Shown: positions 26,551-36,117 of the stretch, in pieces
How the letters are laid out: every line of letters begins with the position of its first letter
Numbering within the stretch: position 1 is the stretch's first letter
NCBI GenBank assembly: GCA_034436755.1
Contig: DAOTVB010000146.1
Location: 1 to 64,000, forward strand
DNA from: CAKZQX01 sp034436755
GTDB taxonomy: Bacteria; Chloroflexota; Chloroflexia; Chloroflexales; Chloroflexaceae
DNA length: 64,000 nucleotides
Direction of reading: 5' to 3'
Notes under the pieces: generated by a model
Told to the model about the DNA's origin: nothing
Seen by the model: the letters and a program-made list of their open reading frames with translations, nothing else
The model's database searches: none
Program-made: the position numbers and the translations under genes

Positions 26551-27033
26551 ATGAATGAAACGCCCATCTATCGTTTTATGCAACCTGGCGAAGAACACGC
26601 CGTCAGCGACCTGGTCACGCGGGTCTTCAATCAACTCGTTGCCCCGACTTTTGTGCGCAGGGGAGTGCTGTCATTCCTGAGCTATGCAAAACCACGCTCT
26701 CTTGCCGCGCGGTCGCGGGCCGACTATGTTGTACGGATTGCCCAGGTGCAACACCGCATTGTCGGAATGATTGAGATCCACGCCTACCGGCATATCTCGC
26801 TGCTCTTTGTCGAGAGACAGTTCCAGGGGCGGGGTATCAGCAAAGCCCTGCTCCAGCAGACGCTGGATCTCTGCCGCCGGCAACATCCCGATCTTACCGG
26901 CATAACGGTCAACGCGTCACCCTACGCCGTTACCATCTACGAGCGGCTCGGATTTCGACCACAGGGGCCGGAAACCATTGAGCAGGGCGTGCGCTCCACA
27001 CCGATGATGCGCCCGCTAGCCCACGATGTTTAA
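26551..27033 (+). CDS. GNAT family N-acetyltransferase
   Basis: A 160-residue acetyltransferase of the GNAT fold. The acetyl-CoA binding stretch reads LFVERQFQGRGISKALL (Q/RxxGxG/A type) near 95, followed by the C-terminal VNASPYAVTIYERLGFRPQG motif. Small GNAT proteins acetylate amines or protein N-termini, and the substrate cannot be inferred. It begins 8 nt after the methyltransferase stop. An alternative ATG at 26533 overlaps that stop by 11 nt, and neither has a good ribosome-binding site, so translational coupling is likely. Confidence 0.85.
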   Translation: MNETPIYRFMQPGEEHAVSDLVTRVFNQLVAPTFVRRGVLSFLSYAKPRSLAARSRADYVVRIAQVQHRIVGMIEIHAYRHISLLFVERQFQGRGISKALLQQTLDLCRRQHPDLTGITVNASPYAVTIYERLGFRPQGPETIEQGVRSTPMMRPLAHDV

Positions 27034-27116
27034 GTTGCCCGACGTGCGGGCCGACAGCGCCCGGCAAGAATGTGGTAAGATACCGTAGCATAGTCTACGA
27101 GATGAAGGAGTCCCGT

Positions 27117-28106
27117 ATGACCACCAGCGTACTCTGCTACGGTCTTGGACCTGTCGGTCTGGGGATTGCACGCCTGGCCGCACAACGCGCCGGTATCCAG
27201 ATTGTCGCCGCGCTGGATAGCGACCCGGCCAAGACTGGGCATGACCTGGGCGACCTGCTGGGTGGCCCCCCGGCAGACATCATTGTCACCGACGATGCGG
27301 AAGCAGCACTGGCAACCGAACCGGATATTGCGCTGCATTCTACCGCGCCGACGTTATCCCAGGTGTTGCCGGAACTGGAAGCCCTGGCCCACGCCGGGAT
27401 CAGGGTCGTCTCGACGTGCCCCGAACTGGCCTATCCCTGGGCAACGCAACCGCAGACGGCTGTGCAACTGGACCGACTGGCCCGCGCGCACGGCATCTCC
27501 ATTCTGGGCACAGGGATCAACCCGGGCTATGCGATGGACGCGCTGCCGTTGATCCTGACTGCTCCCTGTGCAACGGTGCGCGCGGTGCAGGTTATTCGGG
27601 TTGCGGATGTAAGCCAGCGGCGCGATCTGCTGCCCCAGCAGGTTGGCGTGGGACTGACACCGGATGACTTTGCCGCCCGATCTAAGGAAGGTGGTATGCG
27701 CCACATCGGGCTGCATGAGTCGCTCTACATGCTGGCCGGCTCGCTTGGCTGGCAACTGGAGCATGTCGAGTATCGTATCGAGCCGATTATTGCCCAACAG
27801 ACCGTGGTAACCCCCCAGGTGCAACTCCAGGCCGGGCTGGTGGCGGGTGTGCGCCAGGTTGTCACCGGGCGGATCTATAGCCGCGAAGTGCTGCGCCTCG
27901 ATCTACAGTTATATGTCGGGGCGACCGAACCCCGGGATGAGGTAAAGATTGATGGCAACCCGCCGATCCATATGCGGATCGAGGGCGGTATCCAGGGCGA
28001 TATTGCCACGGCGGCGATGGTGGTTAACGCTGTGCCAATCGTAATGCGCGCCGCGCCGGGTCTGGCAACAATGGCAGATGTGGGCGTGGTACACTGGAGA
28101 GGATAA
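27117..28106 (+). CDS. Dihydrodipicolinate reductase-like NAD(P)-dependent dehydrogenase
   Basis: A 329-residue Rossmann-fold enzyme. The N-terminal nucleotide motif is CYGLGPVGLGIARLAA (GxGxxG) at about 7-22, then an acidic end of strand two (AALDSDPAK). The C-terminal half resembles the 2,4-diaminopentanoate dehydrogenase / DapB-like group, with GTGINPGYAMD near 140. It probably reduces or oxidises an amino acid derivative with NAD(P)H. DapB itself is shorter (about 270 residues), so lysine biosynthesis is not assumed. AAGGAG lies 6 nt before ATG 27117. It precedes mnmG in the same direction with an 81-nt gap. Confidence 0.8.
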   Translation: MTTSVLCYGLGPVGLGIARLAAQRAGIQIVAALDSDPAKTGHDLGDLLGGPPADIIVTDDAEAALATEPDIALHSTAPTLSQVLPELEALAHAGIRVVSTCPELAYPWATQPQTAVQLDRLARAHGISILGTGINPGYAMDALPLILTAPCATVRAVQVIRVADVSQRRDLLPQQVGVGLTPDDFAARSKEGGMRHIGLHESLYMLAGSLGWQLEHVEYRIEPIIAQQTVVTPQVQLQAGLVAGVRQVVTGRIYSREVLRLDLQLYVGATEPRDEVKIDGNPPIHMRIEGGIQGDIATAAMVVNAVPIVMRAAPGLATMADVGVVHWRG

Positions 28107-28187
28107 TATTGGTTCAACCTGCAGCGGTGAACAGTGAACGGTGCCAAACCCGGAACTTCGCCCTGCTGCTTGAATCTTACGATACAT

Positions 28188-30299
28188 ATGAGTGACGAGT
28201 TTACAACAACCTATGATCTGATCGTTGTGGGCGCGGGCCACGCCGGCTGTGAGGCGGCCTATGCCGCCGCGCGGATCGGCTGCCGTACGCTCCTCATCAC
28301 CATTGACCTGGACAAGATTGCGCATATGTCGTGCAATCCCAGCATCGGCGGTCCCGCCAAAGGGCACATTGTCCGCGAGATCGACGCCCTGGGCGGGTTG
28401 ATGGGCCGGGTTATCGACGCCAGCCTGATCCAGATTCGCCTACTCAACGAGAGCAAAGGCCCGGCGGTGCAATCCCTGCGCGCCCAGGCAGACAAGCGGC
28501 TCTATTCGCAGATGATGAAAGAGACGCTGGAGGAGACGCCCAACCTCGACATCCGGCAGGCGATGGTCGAGCGGATCGTGCCCCTACGCGGCGATGCGCT
28601 TCCGCCAACATCCGATGCGCATACGCAACTGCCAACTGCGTTTGCGGTGGTTACGCATACCGGCTGGACCTATTATGCCCGTACGCTGGTTTTGACCACC
28701 GGGACATTCCTGCGGGGCCGGCTGATCACTGGTCAGGCCACCTGGGGCGGCGGACGCGGCGGGGAAGCGCCCGCCGTGGCGCTGGGCGAAGATCTGGCTT
28801 CACTGGGCTTTCCGCTGGTACGACTGAAGACCGGCACACCGCCGCGCATCAATGCCCGCTCGATTGACTTTAGCCAGACGCAACTCCAGTTGGGCAGCCA
28901 TGTTCCGCTCTATTTCGGGCACTATTATGCCAACCCGAATGCGCAGCATACTGCTGGACAATCGCCACCACAGACCGGCTACCCGGCACCCATTGCCGCC
29001 TCCCCACCGCCGCATCCCTTCACCCGCTCACCTGCGCCGGTCTATCCGCATCCGATGCGCGATGGCTGGCGTCCGCAGTTGCCCTGCTACCTGATCCATA
29101 CCACGCCCCGATTCCATGAGCTAATCCGCGCGAACCTGGACCGGGCACCGCTCTTTAGCGGCGTGATCGACGGCGTGGGGCCGCGCTACTGCCCCAGCAT
29201 TGAAGACAAGATCGTGCGCTTTGCGGATAAGGAACGCCACAGCCTGTTCCTGGAGCCGGAGGGCTGGACCACCAACGAAGTCTATGTCCAGGGCTGCAAT
29301 ACCTCGCTGCCGGAGGATGTGCAGTGGGCGATGCTGCGCAGCATCCCGGCGTTGCGCGATGTTCAGTTGATGCGCATCGGCTATGCAATCGAGTATGACG
29401 CGGTTGCAACCGGCGAGGTTGGTGCCGACCTGAGCGCGCGTCGGCTGCCGGGGCTCTACCTGGCCGGGCAGATCAATGGCACTACCGGCTACGAAGAGGC
29501 CGGGGCACAGGGCATTATGGCCGGGATCAATGCTGCCCGGTATGTGCGGGGGGAAGCGCCCGTCATTCTGCGGCGGGACGAGGCCTATATCGGCGTGCTG
29601 ATTGACGATCTGGTGACGAAGGAGATCCACGAGCCCTACCGTATGTTCACCAGCCGCGCGGAGTACCGGCTGCTCCTGCGCACCGACAACGCCGATCTGC
29701 GGCTCACGCCGCTGGCCCACACCCTGGGCATGGTTGATGCCGAACGCGCCGCGCTGGTAGAGCAGAAGCAGGCACAGAGCGCTGCCCTGAGTGCGCAACT
29801 GGCAGGGCGGCGGGTTTACCCCAGCGGGGCGACCAACGCAGCCCTGGCGGCCGTGGGCGTGGAGCCGCTACGCAATGCGGTCACTGCCGAGGTGCTGTTG
29901 AGCCGTCCCAATGTGTCCTACCAGCAGTTGCAGACCGCGCTGGAACTGCCCGATGCACCCGATCCAGTCATTGAACAGGTGGAAATGGCCGCCAAGTATG
30001 GCAGTTACATCGAGCGCCAGCAGCGCGAGGTCGAACGTGTCCGCAAGATGGAGCGCCGCCGCATCCCGCCCGACCTGAATTATGCCGAGGTGAAGGGCCT
30101 GCGTAACGAGGCCCGCCATGTGCTGGAACGCTTCCGCCCGGCAACGCTGGGGCAGGCCGGACGACTGGCCGGCATTAATCCGGCCGATGTGGCGATCCTG
30201 CTGTTTACGCTGGAGCGCCGGGACAATGGCCGCCCGGCACCGGACGCTCCCCCGGACGCCCCCACCGACACCGAGTTGGTGACGACCGAAGATCAATAG
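28188..30299 (+). CDS. mnmG: tRNA uridine 5-carboxymethylaminomethyl modification enzyme MnmG (GidA)
   Basis: With MnmE, this FAD enzyme modifies wobble U34 of several tRNAs. The FAD motif VVGAGHAGCEAAYAAARIG is at about 13-31, CNPSIGGPAKGHIVREIDALGG near 50, and the family box GQINGTTGYEEAGAQGIMAGINAA near 425. At 703 residues it exceeds the usual ~630 because of a Pro-rich insertion at about 250-295 (repeated P-x-P, SPPPHP) and a Pro-rich tail. The start at 28188 (MSDEFTTTYDLIVVGAG) is inferred from family alignment; no clear ribosome-binding site precedes it and a GTG exists at 28134. A clear terminator follows. Confidence 0.95.
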   Translation: MSDEFTTTYDLIVVGAGHAGCEAAYAAARIGCRTLLITIDLDKIAHMSCNPSIGGPAKGHIVREIDALGGLMGRVIDASLIQIRLLNESKGPAVQSLRAQADKRLYSQMMKETLEETPNLDIRQAMVERIVPLRGDALPPTSDAHTQLPTAFAVVTHTGWTYYARTLVLTTGTFLRGRLITGQATWGGGRGGEAPAVALGEDLASLGFPLVRLKTGTPPRINARSIDFSQTQLQLGSHVPLYFGHYYANPNAQHTAGQSPPQTGYPAPIAASPPPHPFTRSPAPVYPHPMRDGWRPQLPCYLIHTTPRFHELIRANLDRAPLFSGVIDGVGPRYCPSIEDKIVRFADKERHSLFLEPEGWTTNEVYVQGCNTSLPEDVQWAMLRSIPALRDVQLMRIGYAIEYDAVATGEVGADLSARRLPGLYLAGQINGTTGYEEAGAQGIMAGINAARYVRGEAPVILRRDEAYIGVLIDDLVTKEIHEPYRMFTSRAEYRLLLRTDNADLRLTPLAHTLGMVDAERAALVEQKQAQSAALSAQLAGRRVYPSGATNAALAAVGVEPLRNAVTAEVLLSRPNVSYQQLQTALELPDAPDPVIEQVEMAAKYGSYIERQQREVERVRKMERRRIPPDLNYAEVKGLRNEARHVLERFRPATLGQAGRLAGINPADVAILLFTLERRDNGRPAPDAPPDAPTDTELVTTEDQ

Positions 30300-30315
30300 T
30301 GCTGTTCTGCTGCTC

Positions 30316-30350
30316 CCCCGTCACCCCATTAGTGTGACGGGGTTTCTTCT
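30316..30350 (+). terminator. Rho-independent terminator after mnmG
   Basis: CCCCGTCAC at 30316-30324 pairs with GTGACGGGG at 30334-30342 around a 9-nt loop and is followed by TTTCTTCT. It lies 17 bases past the mnmG stop. Confidence 0.85.
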
Positions 30351-30359
30351 CAGGTGGTT

Positions 30360-30848
30360 ATGGTTATTAAAACAACACTCTCAAAAGATCTTTTTGTCCG
30401 CTTATCAATCCTGCGCCATATTCAGCGCCCGACATTTTATGTCTATGCGCTGCTGGCGGCGGGCCTGACCGTTTACACCTACACCCAGGGCCGACCAATC
30501 GTTTTTCTCTTCATGGGCTGGATACCGCTGGGGCTCTACCTGTTTCTCGGCGTTATCAGCGCTATTCGGGCCAGTCGGATGAAAGACGCGCCCTACTTTT
30601 TACCCACCGAGTATAACATTACCGACGATGGCGTGGCGATCAGCAGTGCGCGTGGCGAGAGCAACCTGGAGTGGAAACATTTTGAGGGCTGGCGCGAGAT
30701 GGTCAGTACCTACGTCCTGGTGCTGGAGGGCGGTGCAATCCTGGCAATCCCGCAAGACTCCGTTCCGCCTCACAAACGCGACGAGTTTGAAGATCTGCTA
30801 CGGAAAAATATTGACGAGCGGGGAAGTGACGAGGCGACTGGGAGTTGA
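30360..30848 (+). CDS. YcxB-like membrane protein
   Basis: A 162-residue protein with two hydrophobic segments (about 25-45 and 48-68) that should form a membrane hairpin. A cytoplasmic C-terminal domain resembles YcxB (YNITDDGVAISSARGESNLEWKHFEGWRE), a fold of unknown function. GG-rich CAGG lies just before ATG 30360, and a GTG six bases earlier is also possible. It is the next gene after the mnmG terminator and is followed by its own terminator at 30889, so it is probably monocistronic. Confidence 0.75.
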   Translation: MVIKTTLSKDLFVRLSILRHIQRPTFYVYALLAAGLTVYTYTQGRPIVFLFMGWIPLGLYLFLGVISAIRASRMKDAPYFLPTEYNITDDGVAISSARGESNLEWKHFEGWREMVSTYVLVLEGGAILAIPQDSVPPHKRDEFEDLLRKNIDERGSDEATGS

Positions 30849-30888
30849 CGATTGACGATTGGGTGGACAAATAAACAGGGACGCAGGA

Positions 30889-30934
30889 GAAGACCAGCGG
30901 GCGGTTTTGAATCGCGCGCTGGTCTTCTTTATTT
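30889..30934 (+). terminator. Terminator after YcxB-like gene
   Basis: GAAGACCAGCG at 30889-30899 pairs with CGCTGGTCTTC at 30917-30927 around a 17-nt loop, followed by TTTATTT. Confidence 0.8.
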
Positions 30935-30942
30935 CCGGCAAC

Positions 30943-31036
30943 TATAGCAACCCTACATTGGTCGTAGTGCCGCCTTCAGGCGGTTGGGGCAGATTCCGAA
31001 GAACCAGTTCACAACCAAGAAGGTAGGATTGCTATA
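30943..31036. repeat. Small inverted-repeat element with 21-nt core
   Basis: TATAGCAACCCTAC at 30943-30956 and GTAGGATTGCTATA at 31023-31036 form 14-bp terminal inverted repeats with one mismatch. They bound a 94-bp element with no coding capacity. Inside, 30963-30983 is an exact copy of the 21-nt CGTAGTGCCGCC...GGCGG core found at 10167-10187. It ends 3 bases before the stop codon of the nuclease gene at 31039. Confidence 0.6.
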
Positions 31037-31038
31037 CG

Positions 31039-34000
31039 CTACTCCACCGGGCAGGCTACCGGATCTTCAACGGTCGTCATTAATCGCGTCTGCCCCTTCT
31101 TCACCACATCCAGGCTGCGCGGGGTCAGCAGGATGCAGCGATCGCCCTTGTTGTTGCTGCGGTTAAAGACAATCGCATAGGGCACGCCCTCTTCAACAAA
31201 GAAGTCGCGCAACTCGCCATTGTCGGCAGCACCATTAGTGCGACCAACCAGCGCCCATCCATTGCCGTCGGGATCGAAGTCACCCAGACCGGCTTCCTCA
31301 ACATTGCGTTCAATCCAGACCCGCGCGCCTACCTGCCGCGCCCGGTAGAGCGTCTGAGCCGGCGGCTCCTCCCGGTTACCAAAGCTGACCCGGCGCACCT
31401 CGCCATAGACCAGGTCTGCCACTACCTGACAGATCTTGCCGTCGTGCTCAATCGGGTTGGCCGGTTCGGTGGTACTCCAGCCAGTGCGATCCTCCTCACA
31501 GACCAGGTGATCAACACCGGGCTCCAGGCTGGTGTAGTTGGCGATGCCCCGCCCGTTCGTGCGCACTTCGCGCGGCTGGATCTGCTGCCAGCCGCCGTTG
31601 CCGTCGGCGAGGTAGAGGAACATCTGCCAGCCCTCCAGCCCGGCTTCGTCCGCATCACGCTCGCCATTGCCATTTGTGTCTGCGTATTTAGTGATCCGGA
31701 TCTGCGAACGGCGCAGGTTGTTGTAGGTACAGGTTACATCATCGCCTGCCGCCAGCGTGATCGTCACTGCCGTACCATCAGTGGCAAAGGTCGATTCCCC
31801 GTTGCTCTCGCAGACAATCTCCAGATCCCAGTTACCCCGCTTGTTCGTCTCGTTGACGGTGTAGCTCCCCGCTGCTACCTCAAAGGTCTGGCGGTCGAGG
31901 TGAGCGTCGTCGCGGCTGTCATTGTCCAGCGTGAACGCTCCCAGGTCGCCGTCAAACGTCCAGTCGAGCCAGGGCGCAGCGGGGGTGGCTTGCTTGACGA
32001 TGGTGATATTGCCCGTCGGCAGGGTACACGGCTCATTATTGGCCGCCTTGACCGTCTCCGCAGGCGTACCATTATTGTCCCAGAAGATCTTCACGGTGCC
32101 GGCAGTGGGCGTGAAGAAGAAGGTATCGCTGCTGGCGAGCGCTACCCCCTCACCAGTCTCGCTGGTGCCGACCCGCTGCCAGGTAAAGGGAACATCGAAG
32201 TCATTCGGATTGCGCACGCGCCACTGGTGGCTGCCATCCGCAGCATTGCAGATCGAGGTCAGCGTGAGCGGCTCGACCGGCTCGACTTCTGCTTCCAGGT
32301 TCAGCCCCACGATGACCGGGTCATGGTCCGAGGAGCGGTAGGGATTGGGGTCATAGATCGGCAGTGCGCTCGACTCGCGCTCAAAGGATCGTTCGCCCGA
32401 ATCTTCAATATCGTCATTGTAATCGAACAGATTGATTTCGTCGGCATTGATATGCCACTCGGTTATGCCACTGACCTGTGGGAGCAGACTGGCATTGGCG
32501 AGTGCATAGTCGAGGTAGCCAATCTGTCCGTCGAACACAAAGGAGTAGGCATCATCACCCAACAACAGGTCGATCAGGTCAGTGTAGCCAGCATTTTCCA
32601 GCGCTACAATCGGGTCTTCATTGCGATAGGCGTTCAGGTCACCGATAATCATAAAGTCAGGGTCGCCACTGGCGGTGGGATCGCCCGCAAGCCAATCCGC
32701 CAGTTCTTGCGCGGCCAGCGTGCGCGTCAGGTTACAGTTACCCTGGCCGGTAGTGGTATCATCATCGCCCATGCCACAGCCGGAACCTTTGGACTTGAGA
32801 TGGTTCACCACCACGGTGAAGATCGCGCCCGTGGCGTCATGCTGGAAAGTCTGAGCCAGTGCAGGACGGTTCTTCGGATCAGTCGTGTTGGGGCTAACAA
32901 ACTCGGGTGTGTCCAGGACGGCAAAGTTGCCAACCAGCGACACACGCGCGGGTTGGTAGATGAAAGCCACCCTGATGGCGTCAGTGCCGATGGGGCCGGT
33001 GTTGACTGCGGCATAGGTGTTGGGTGCAGTAGCCGCATTCAGACTGGTGACCAGGTCATTCAGCGCAGCATCATTCGCATCGTTTTCAATCTCGACCAGA
33101 CCCACAATGTCGGCATCAATTTCCACAAGGGCGCTGACGATCTTGTCGCGCTGGCGCTGCAGTTCAGCCAGGCTGTTCGCGCCACGGCAACCCAGACCAC
33201 CGGTCGGGCCACAGATGTCGCTGCCATCGTCAATTGTTGTAAAGTAGTTGAGCACATTGAAGCTGGCAACTTTCACATTGCCACCCACATCTGCCGGGTT
33301 GGCCGGGCGCATATTATCGGCGGTGAAGTCGTAGGAGAATGCCTCCAACCCCGGGCGGATGCGCCAGGCGTCGGTACCACCGAAGCCAGCCCAGGACCAG
33401 TGCAGCACGCCGGTCAGATTATCAATCGTATCACCGCCACGGAAGAAGTTCGTGATGCTCAGACCAGGGCGGGGGTAGAAGTAGGGCGAGTCGGGAGTGG
33501 TCTCTATCGGGGCGTTCTGGATGTTGTTATCATCATCAAGGATGACGGTGCGGCGGGCACGATCAATCTCGTGAGCAATCAATCCGGCTGCATCAGGCAT
33601 GTTGGCATCGGTAAACTGACGAATGCGTCCACCTTCTGTCAGTACCACCTGCCCAAAGCGACCCAACTGAAAATACTCCGCCACAGTCAGTGATGGGAAC
33701 GCAACCAGCATGCCCTCGAACTGTTCATAGTAGGCATTAATGACAGCTTCTGCCGCACTCAGGTCGTCGGTGGGCACACCCGGCACCGGCAGGGTGATCT
33801 GTGCCGGAGTAGGGAGTGGGTTGTCCGCGCTGATGATGGTAATATCATCTGCGCCGGTTGCCGAGAGCTGGCTCATATCAAAGAAGTCACTGGCGCTACC
33901 AGTCACCTGTACTTTATCCCCCACTGCCACATCTACCGGGCAGGTATTACAATAGATAAACAGACCTTCTGAGGTGGCCGGGTTGGTATCAATGTCGGCA

Positions 34001-35316
34001 TCTTCTTCCTGCACAAAGAAGCCGTCGAGTTGGTCACCGCCCTGGTAATCACCCACCACAATTGCCTCGATGGTGTAGTCACCTGATACCACATTGGGAC
34101 CATCACCCTGAATTTCGTGGATAAATGCCAATTCAGGACCACCACCATCGTCCACGAAGAAGTTAATCGAGTCAATCCGCCAGCTTGCGGCGTTCCCCCC
34201 ACTCGTGCCGGAAGAGGTGTAGTGAAACGCGAAGTAGACATTCGTGCCACTGATGCCGGCCAGATCAACCTTGCCAGAATCTAACCACTGGCCTGAGTCT
34301 TCCGGCGAGAAATTGATGCCGCTCAGTTCGATCCAGGTAGCACTGGTTGGATCGCCACTGCCGGCATAATCGGTAGAATAAACCACTTCTAACTGCGGGT
34401 ATGGCACACCGCTGTCGCTAAAATTCGTCCAGTTGCGGAAGGTCAGCACTTCATTGTCTTGTGCATCCATATTCAGCGGCGGCGTAATCAGCCACTCATC
34501 CGCCGGTGCGCTATCCCCAAAACCGTTGGCTTCCGCGTTACTGAAGTTCTCACTACAAGACCAGGTATTGGCAGTATCGCTATCGACGCTGATAATTTCC
34601 CAGCCTGCCAGCGTACAATCGTCAAAACCTTCTTCGAGGGGCAGCGGTTGACCCGGATCGCCGCCACCACCCGTGCTATACGTGCCGATAGGGAAGGGCG
34701 TTGCGGCAGTGTTATTGGAGGTCTCGCCATCCAGAGCATTCGGGTCGCTAAAGGTCCAGGTACTCAACTCGAACGTATTGCCATCGGGGCCGGTGTCGTC
34801 CACACGATAGGCCCAGCCATCCAGATGCTCCCAGGGCTCGCCCGTACCATCAACACCAATCTCACCAAATACATCAACAATTGTGCCATTCTGATAGAGG
34901 GCGATGGCATCATCACCATTGATGCCGGCTACACCCCCGGTGTAGTCGGGCGCAAAGTCAAAGAAGTCAGTGAACCCGGTTGACTCGGAGGCGACGTACA
35001 GAAATTCACCTGCCGAAGCAGTGTCAGCCGGGAAGGTAAATTCCGGGCCGCCCGCCGGGTTGCCGTTGTTAGCCGACTCCAGACCATAGATACTCAGGTC
35101 AGAAATGTTAGTAAGCGCGTACAACTCAATCGCTTTAGGTACTCCGCCAGAGAGCGGGCCGTCGATAACACCAGTGATCACCAGATCACTGCTCTGTGCT
35201 CGTACCGGAGTTACCCGCAGCAGCATCCCACTCGCTACCAGCGGCAGCAGCAGTGCCACCACGACCCACAATGCCAGGGGCAACCCGGCAAACGAACGCA
35301 TACGGAACATACTCAT
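31039..35316 (-). CDS. Large secreted ExeM/NucH-type nuclease
   Basis: A 1425-residue secreted enzyme with an N-terminal signal peptide (about 1-41, ending VRAQS). Domains in order: an ExeM-like N-terminal domain (VITGVIDGPLSGGVPKAIELYAL, about 45-215), a choice-of-anchor-J-like domain (about 225-388), an OB-fold nuclease-associated domain (about 397-500), and an endonuclease/exonuclease/phosphatase domain at about 680-1003. That domain has VASFNVLNYF, DIVGLVEIEND, VVNHLKSKG, IIGDLNAYRNEDP and the catalytic SSDHDP. About 420 further residues are Gly/Asn/Asp-rich beta-type repeats (SpaA/Cna-B-like) with several Cys. It probably degrades extracellular DNA for phosphate or carbon. AAGGAGG lies upstream of ATG 35316. 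Confidence 0.92.
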   Translation of the reverse strand: MSMFRMRSFAGLPLALWVVVALLLPLVASGMLLRVTPVRAQSSDLVITGVIDGPLSGGVPKAIELYALTNISDLSIYGLESANNGNPAGGPEFTFPADTASAGEFLYVASESTGFTDFFDFAPDYTGGVAGINGDDAIALYQNGTIVDVFGEIGVDGTGEPWEHLDGWAYRVDDTGPDGNTFELSTWTFSDPNALDGETSNNTAATPFPIGTYSTGGGGDPGQPLPLEEGFDDCTLAGWEIISVDSDTANTWSCSENFSNAEANGFGDSAPADEWLITPPLNMDAQDNEVLTFRNWTNFSDSGVPYPQLEVVYSTDYAGSGDPTSATWIELSGINFSPEDSGQWLDSGKVDLAGISGTNVYFAFHYTSSGTSGGNAASWRIDSINFFVDDGGGPELAFIHEIQGDGPNVVSGDYTIEAIVVGDYQGGDQLDGFFVQEEDADIDTNPATSEGLFIYCNTCPVDVAVGDKVQVTGSASDFFDMSQLSATGADDITIISADNPLPTPAQITLPVPGVPTDDLSAAEAVINAYYEQFEGMLVAFPSLTVAEYFQLGRFGQVVLTEGGRIRQFTDANMPDAAGLIAHEIDRARRTVILDDDNNIQNAPIETTPDSPYFYPRPGLSITNFFRGGDTIDNLTGVLHWSWAGFGGTDAWRIRPGLEAFSYDFTADNMRPANPADVGGNVKVASFNVLNYFTTIDDGSDICGPTGGLGCRGANSLAELQRQRDKIVSALVEIDADIVGLVEIENDANDAALNDLVTSLNAATAPNTYAAVNTGPIGTDAIRVAFIYQPARVSLVGNFAVLDTPEFVSPNTTDPKNRPALAQTFQHDATGAIFTVVVNHLKSKGSGCGMGDDDTTTGQGNCNLTRTLAAQELADWLAGDPTASGDPDFMIIGDLNAYRNEDPIVALENAGYTDLIDLLLGDDAYSFVFDGQIGYLDYALANASLLPQVSGITEWHINADEINLFDYNDDIEDSGERSFERESSALPIYDPNPYRSSDHDPVIVGLNLEAEVEPVEPLTLTSICNAADGSHQWRVRNPNDFDVPFTWQRVGTSETGEGVALASSDTFFFTPTAGTVKIFWDNNGTPAETVKAANNEPCTLPTGNITIVKQATPAAPWLDWTFDGDLGAFTLDNDSRDDAHLDRQTFEVAAGSYTVNETNKRGNWDLEIVCESNGESTFATDGTAVTITLAAGDDVTCTYNNLRRSQIRITKYADTNGNGERDADEAGLEGWQMFLYLADGNGGWQQIQPREVRTNGRGIANYTSLEPGVDHLVCEEDRTGWSTTEPANPIEHDGKICQVVADLVYGEVRRVSFGNREEPPAQTLYRARQVGARVWIERNVEEAGLGDFDPDGNGWALVGRTNGAADNGELRDFFVEEGVPYAIVFNRSNNKGDRCILLTPRSLDVVKKGQTRLMTTVEDPVACPVE

Positions 35317-36117
35317 CGAGCTTTACCCTCCTTAGATCTCTGCTCCCACTACTCGCCAGAACAACTACAATGTGCATGCTCCCCACACCCTGTAGCCTCA
35401 GGATAAACGCCTGCACCACGGATCGCAACTGCGCGGCACGCAGCCTTCCGGACACCGGGCACAATGCCTGGTGCCTGACAACACTCTGTCGCATGCAAAG
35501 CTATGTGTTAGCGCAACGGGGCGGCAACACACATTTATCCAGGTACTACCGGATCCAGGGCGGTATCGCAGGTGTAGCATAGCCAGCCAATGTTAAGTTT
35601 TAACTAAGTCAGGATAAAGAGCGGGTTATGAAGGGGATTACGGTTTGTTTATAATTCACAAACAACTCATCTTTTCATTGGATACTCTAACATATGTGCG
35701 TTACACGGTCCCTGACGCGGAAGAACATTGCGCCGGCGGCGGGGCGAAGACCGCTTTCATCTTGTCAGTTGGACATGGAGCGGTGTGGTTTTCCCGGCAG
35801 ACATACACAACTGCGACCAGACGATGAGCGCAGCAGTAGCATCCGTTCCACGTTAACCACGATCAGGGGGAAAGCTGAGGAAGGTTTCCTGATGGCCCGC
35901 GCACAACCACACGGCGGTTACAATCTGTCTCTAGCAGATCGCAACCGCGAAACAATCCAGAAAACAACCCAGAGAGGAGAACCATACAGGCGCTCCCCTG
36001 TGCGGATAAAGCAGGAGTCTGGTGCCGGCCCCCAGGAAGAAGCGCGCAGGGAACGCGCAGGCACTGGCCTGGCACCGCGAACTCGCTGCAACCGCTGACG
36101 CCGTGCCTGCCGTAGCC
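35317..36117. other. 800-base gap between nuclease and HU genes
   Basis: No gene is convincing. A plus-strand frame at 35892-36098 (68 residues, very basic, with GAGGAAGG 7 nt before its ATG) is the best candidate but has no family resemblance and runs antisense into the region beyond the HU stop. The left part holds the nuclease promoter. No repeat family member was seen. AT-rich sequence at about 35590-35700 may contain promoter elements. Confidence 0.4.

Noticed and set aside
31444..33693. A long open frame of about 750 codons on the plus strand
   Set aside because: It is antisense to the ExeM-type nuclease, which has all catalytic motifs. The antisense product has no domain and no ribosome-binding site.
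35892..36098. A 68-codon basic frame with GAGGAAGG upstream
   Set aside because: The start signal is good, but composition is odd, there is no family match and no supporting context. Noted in the gap entry only.
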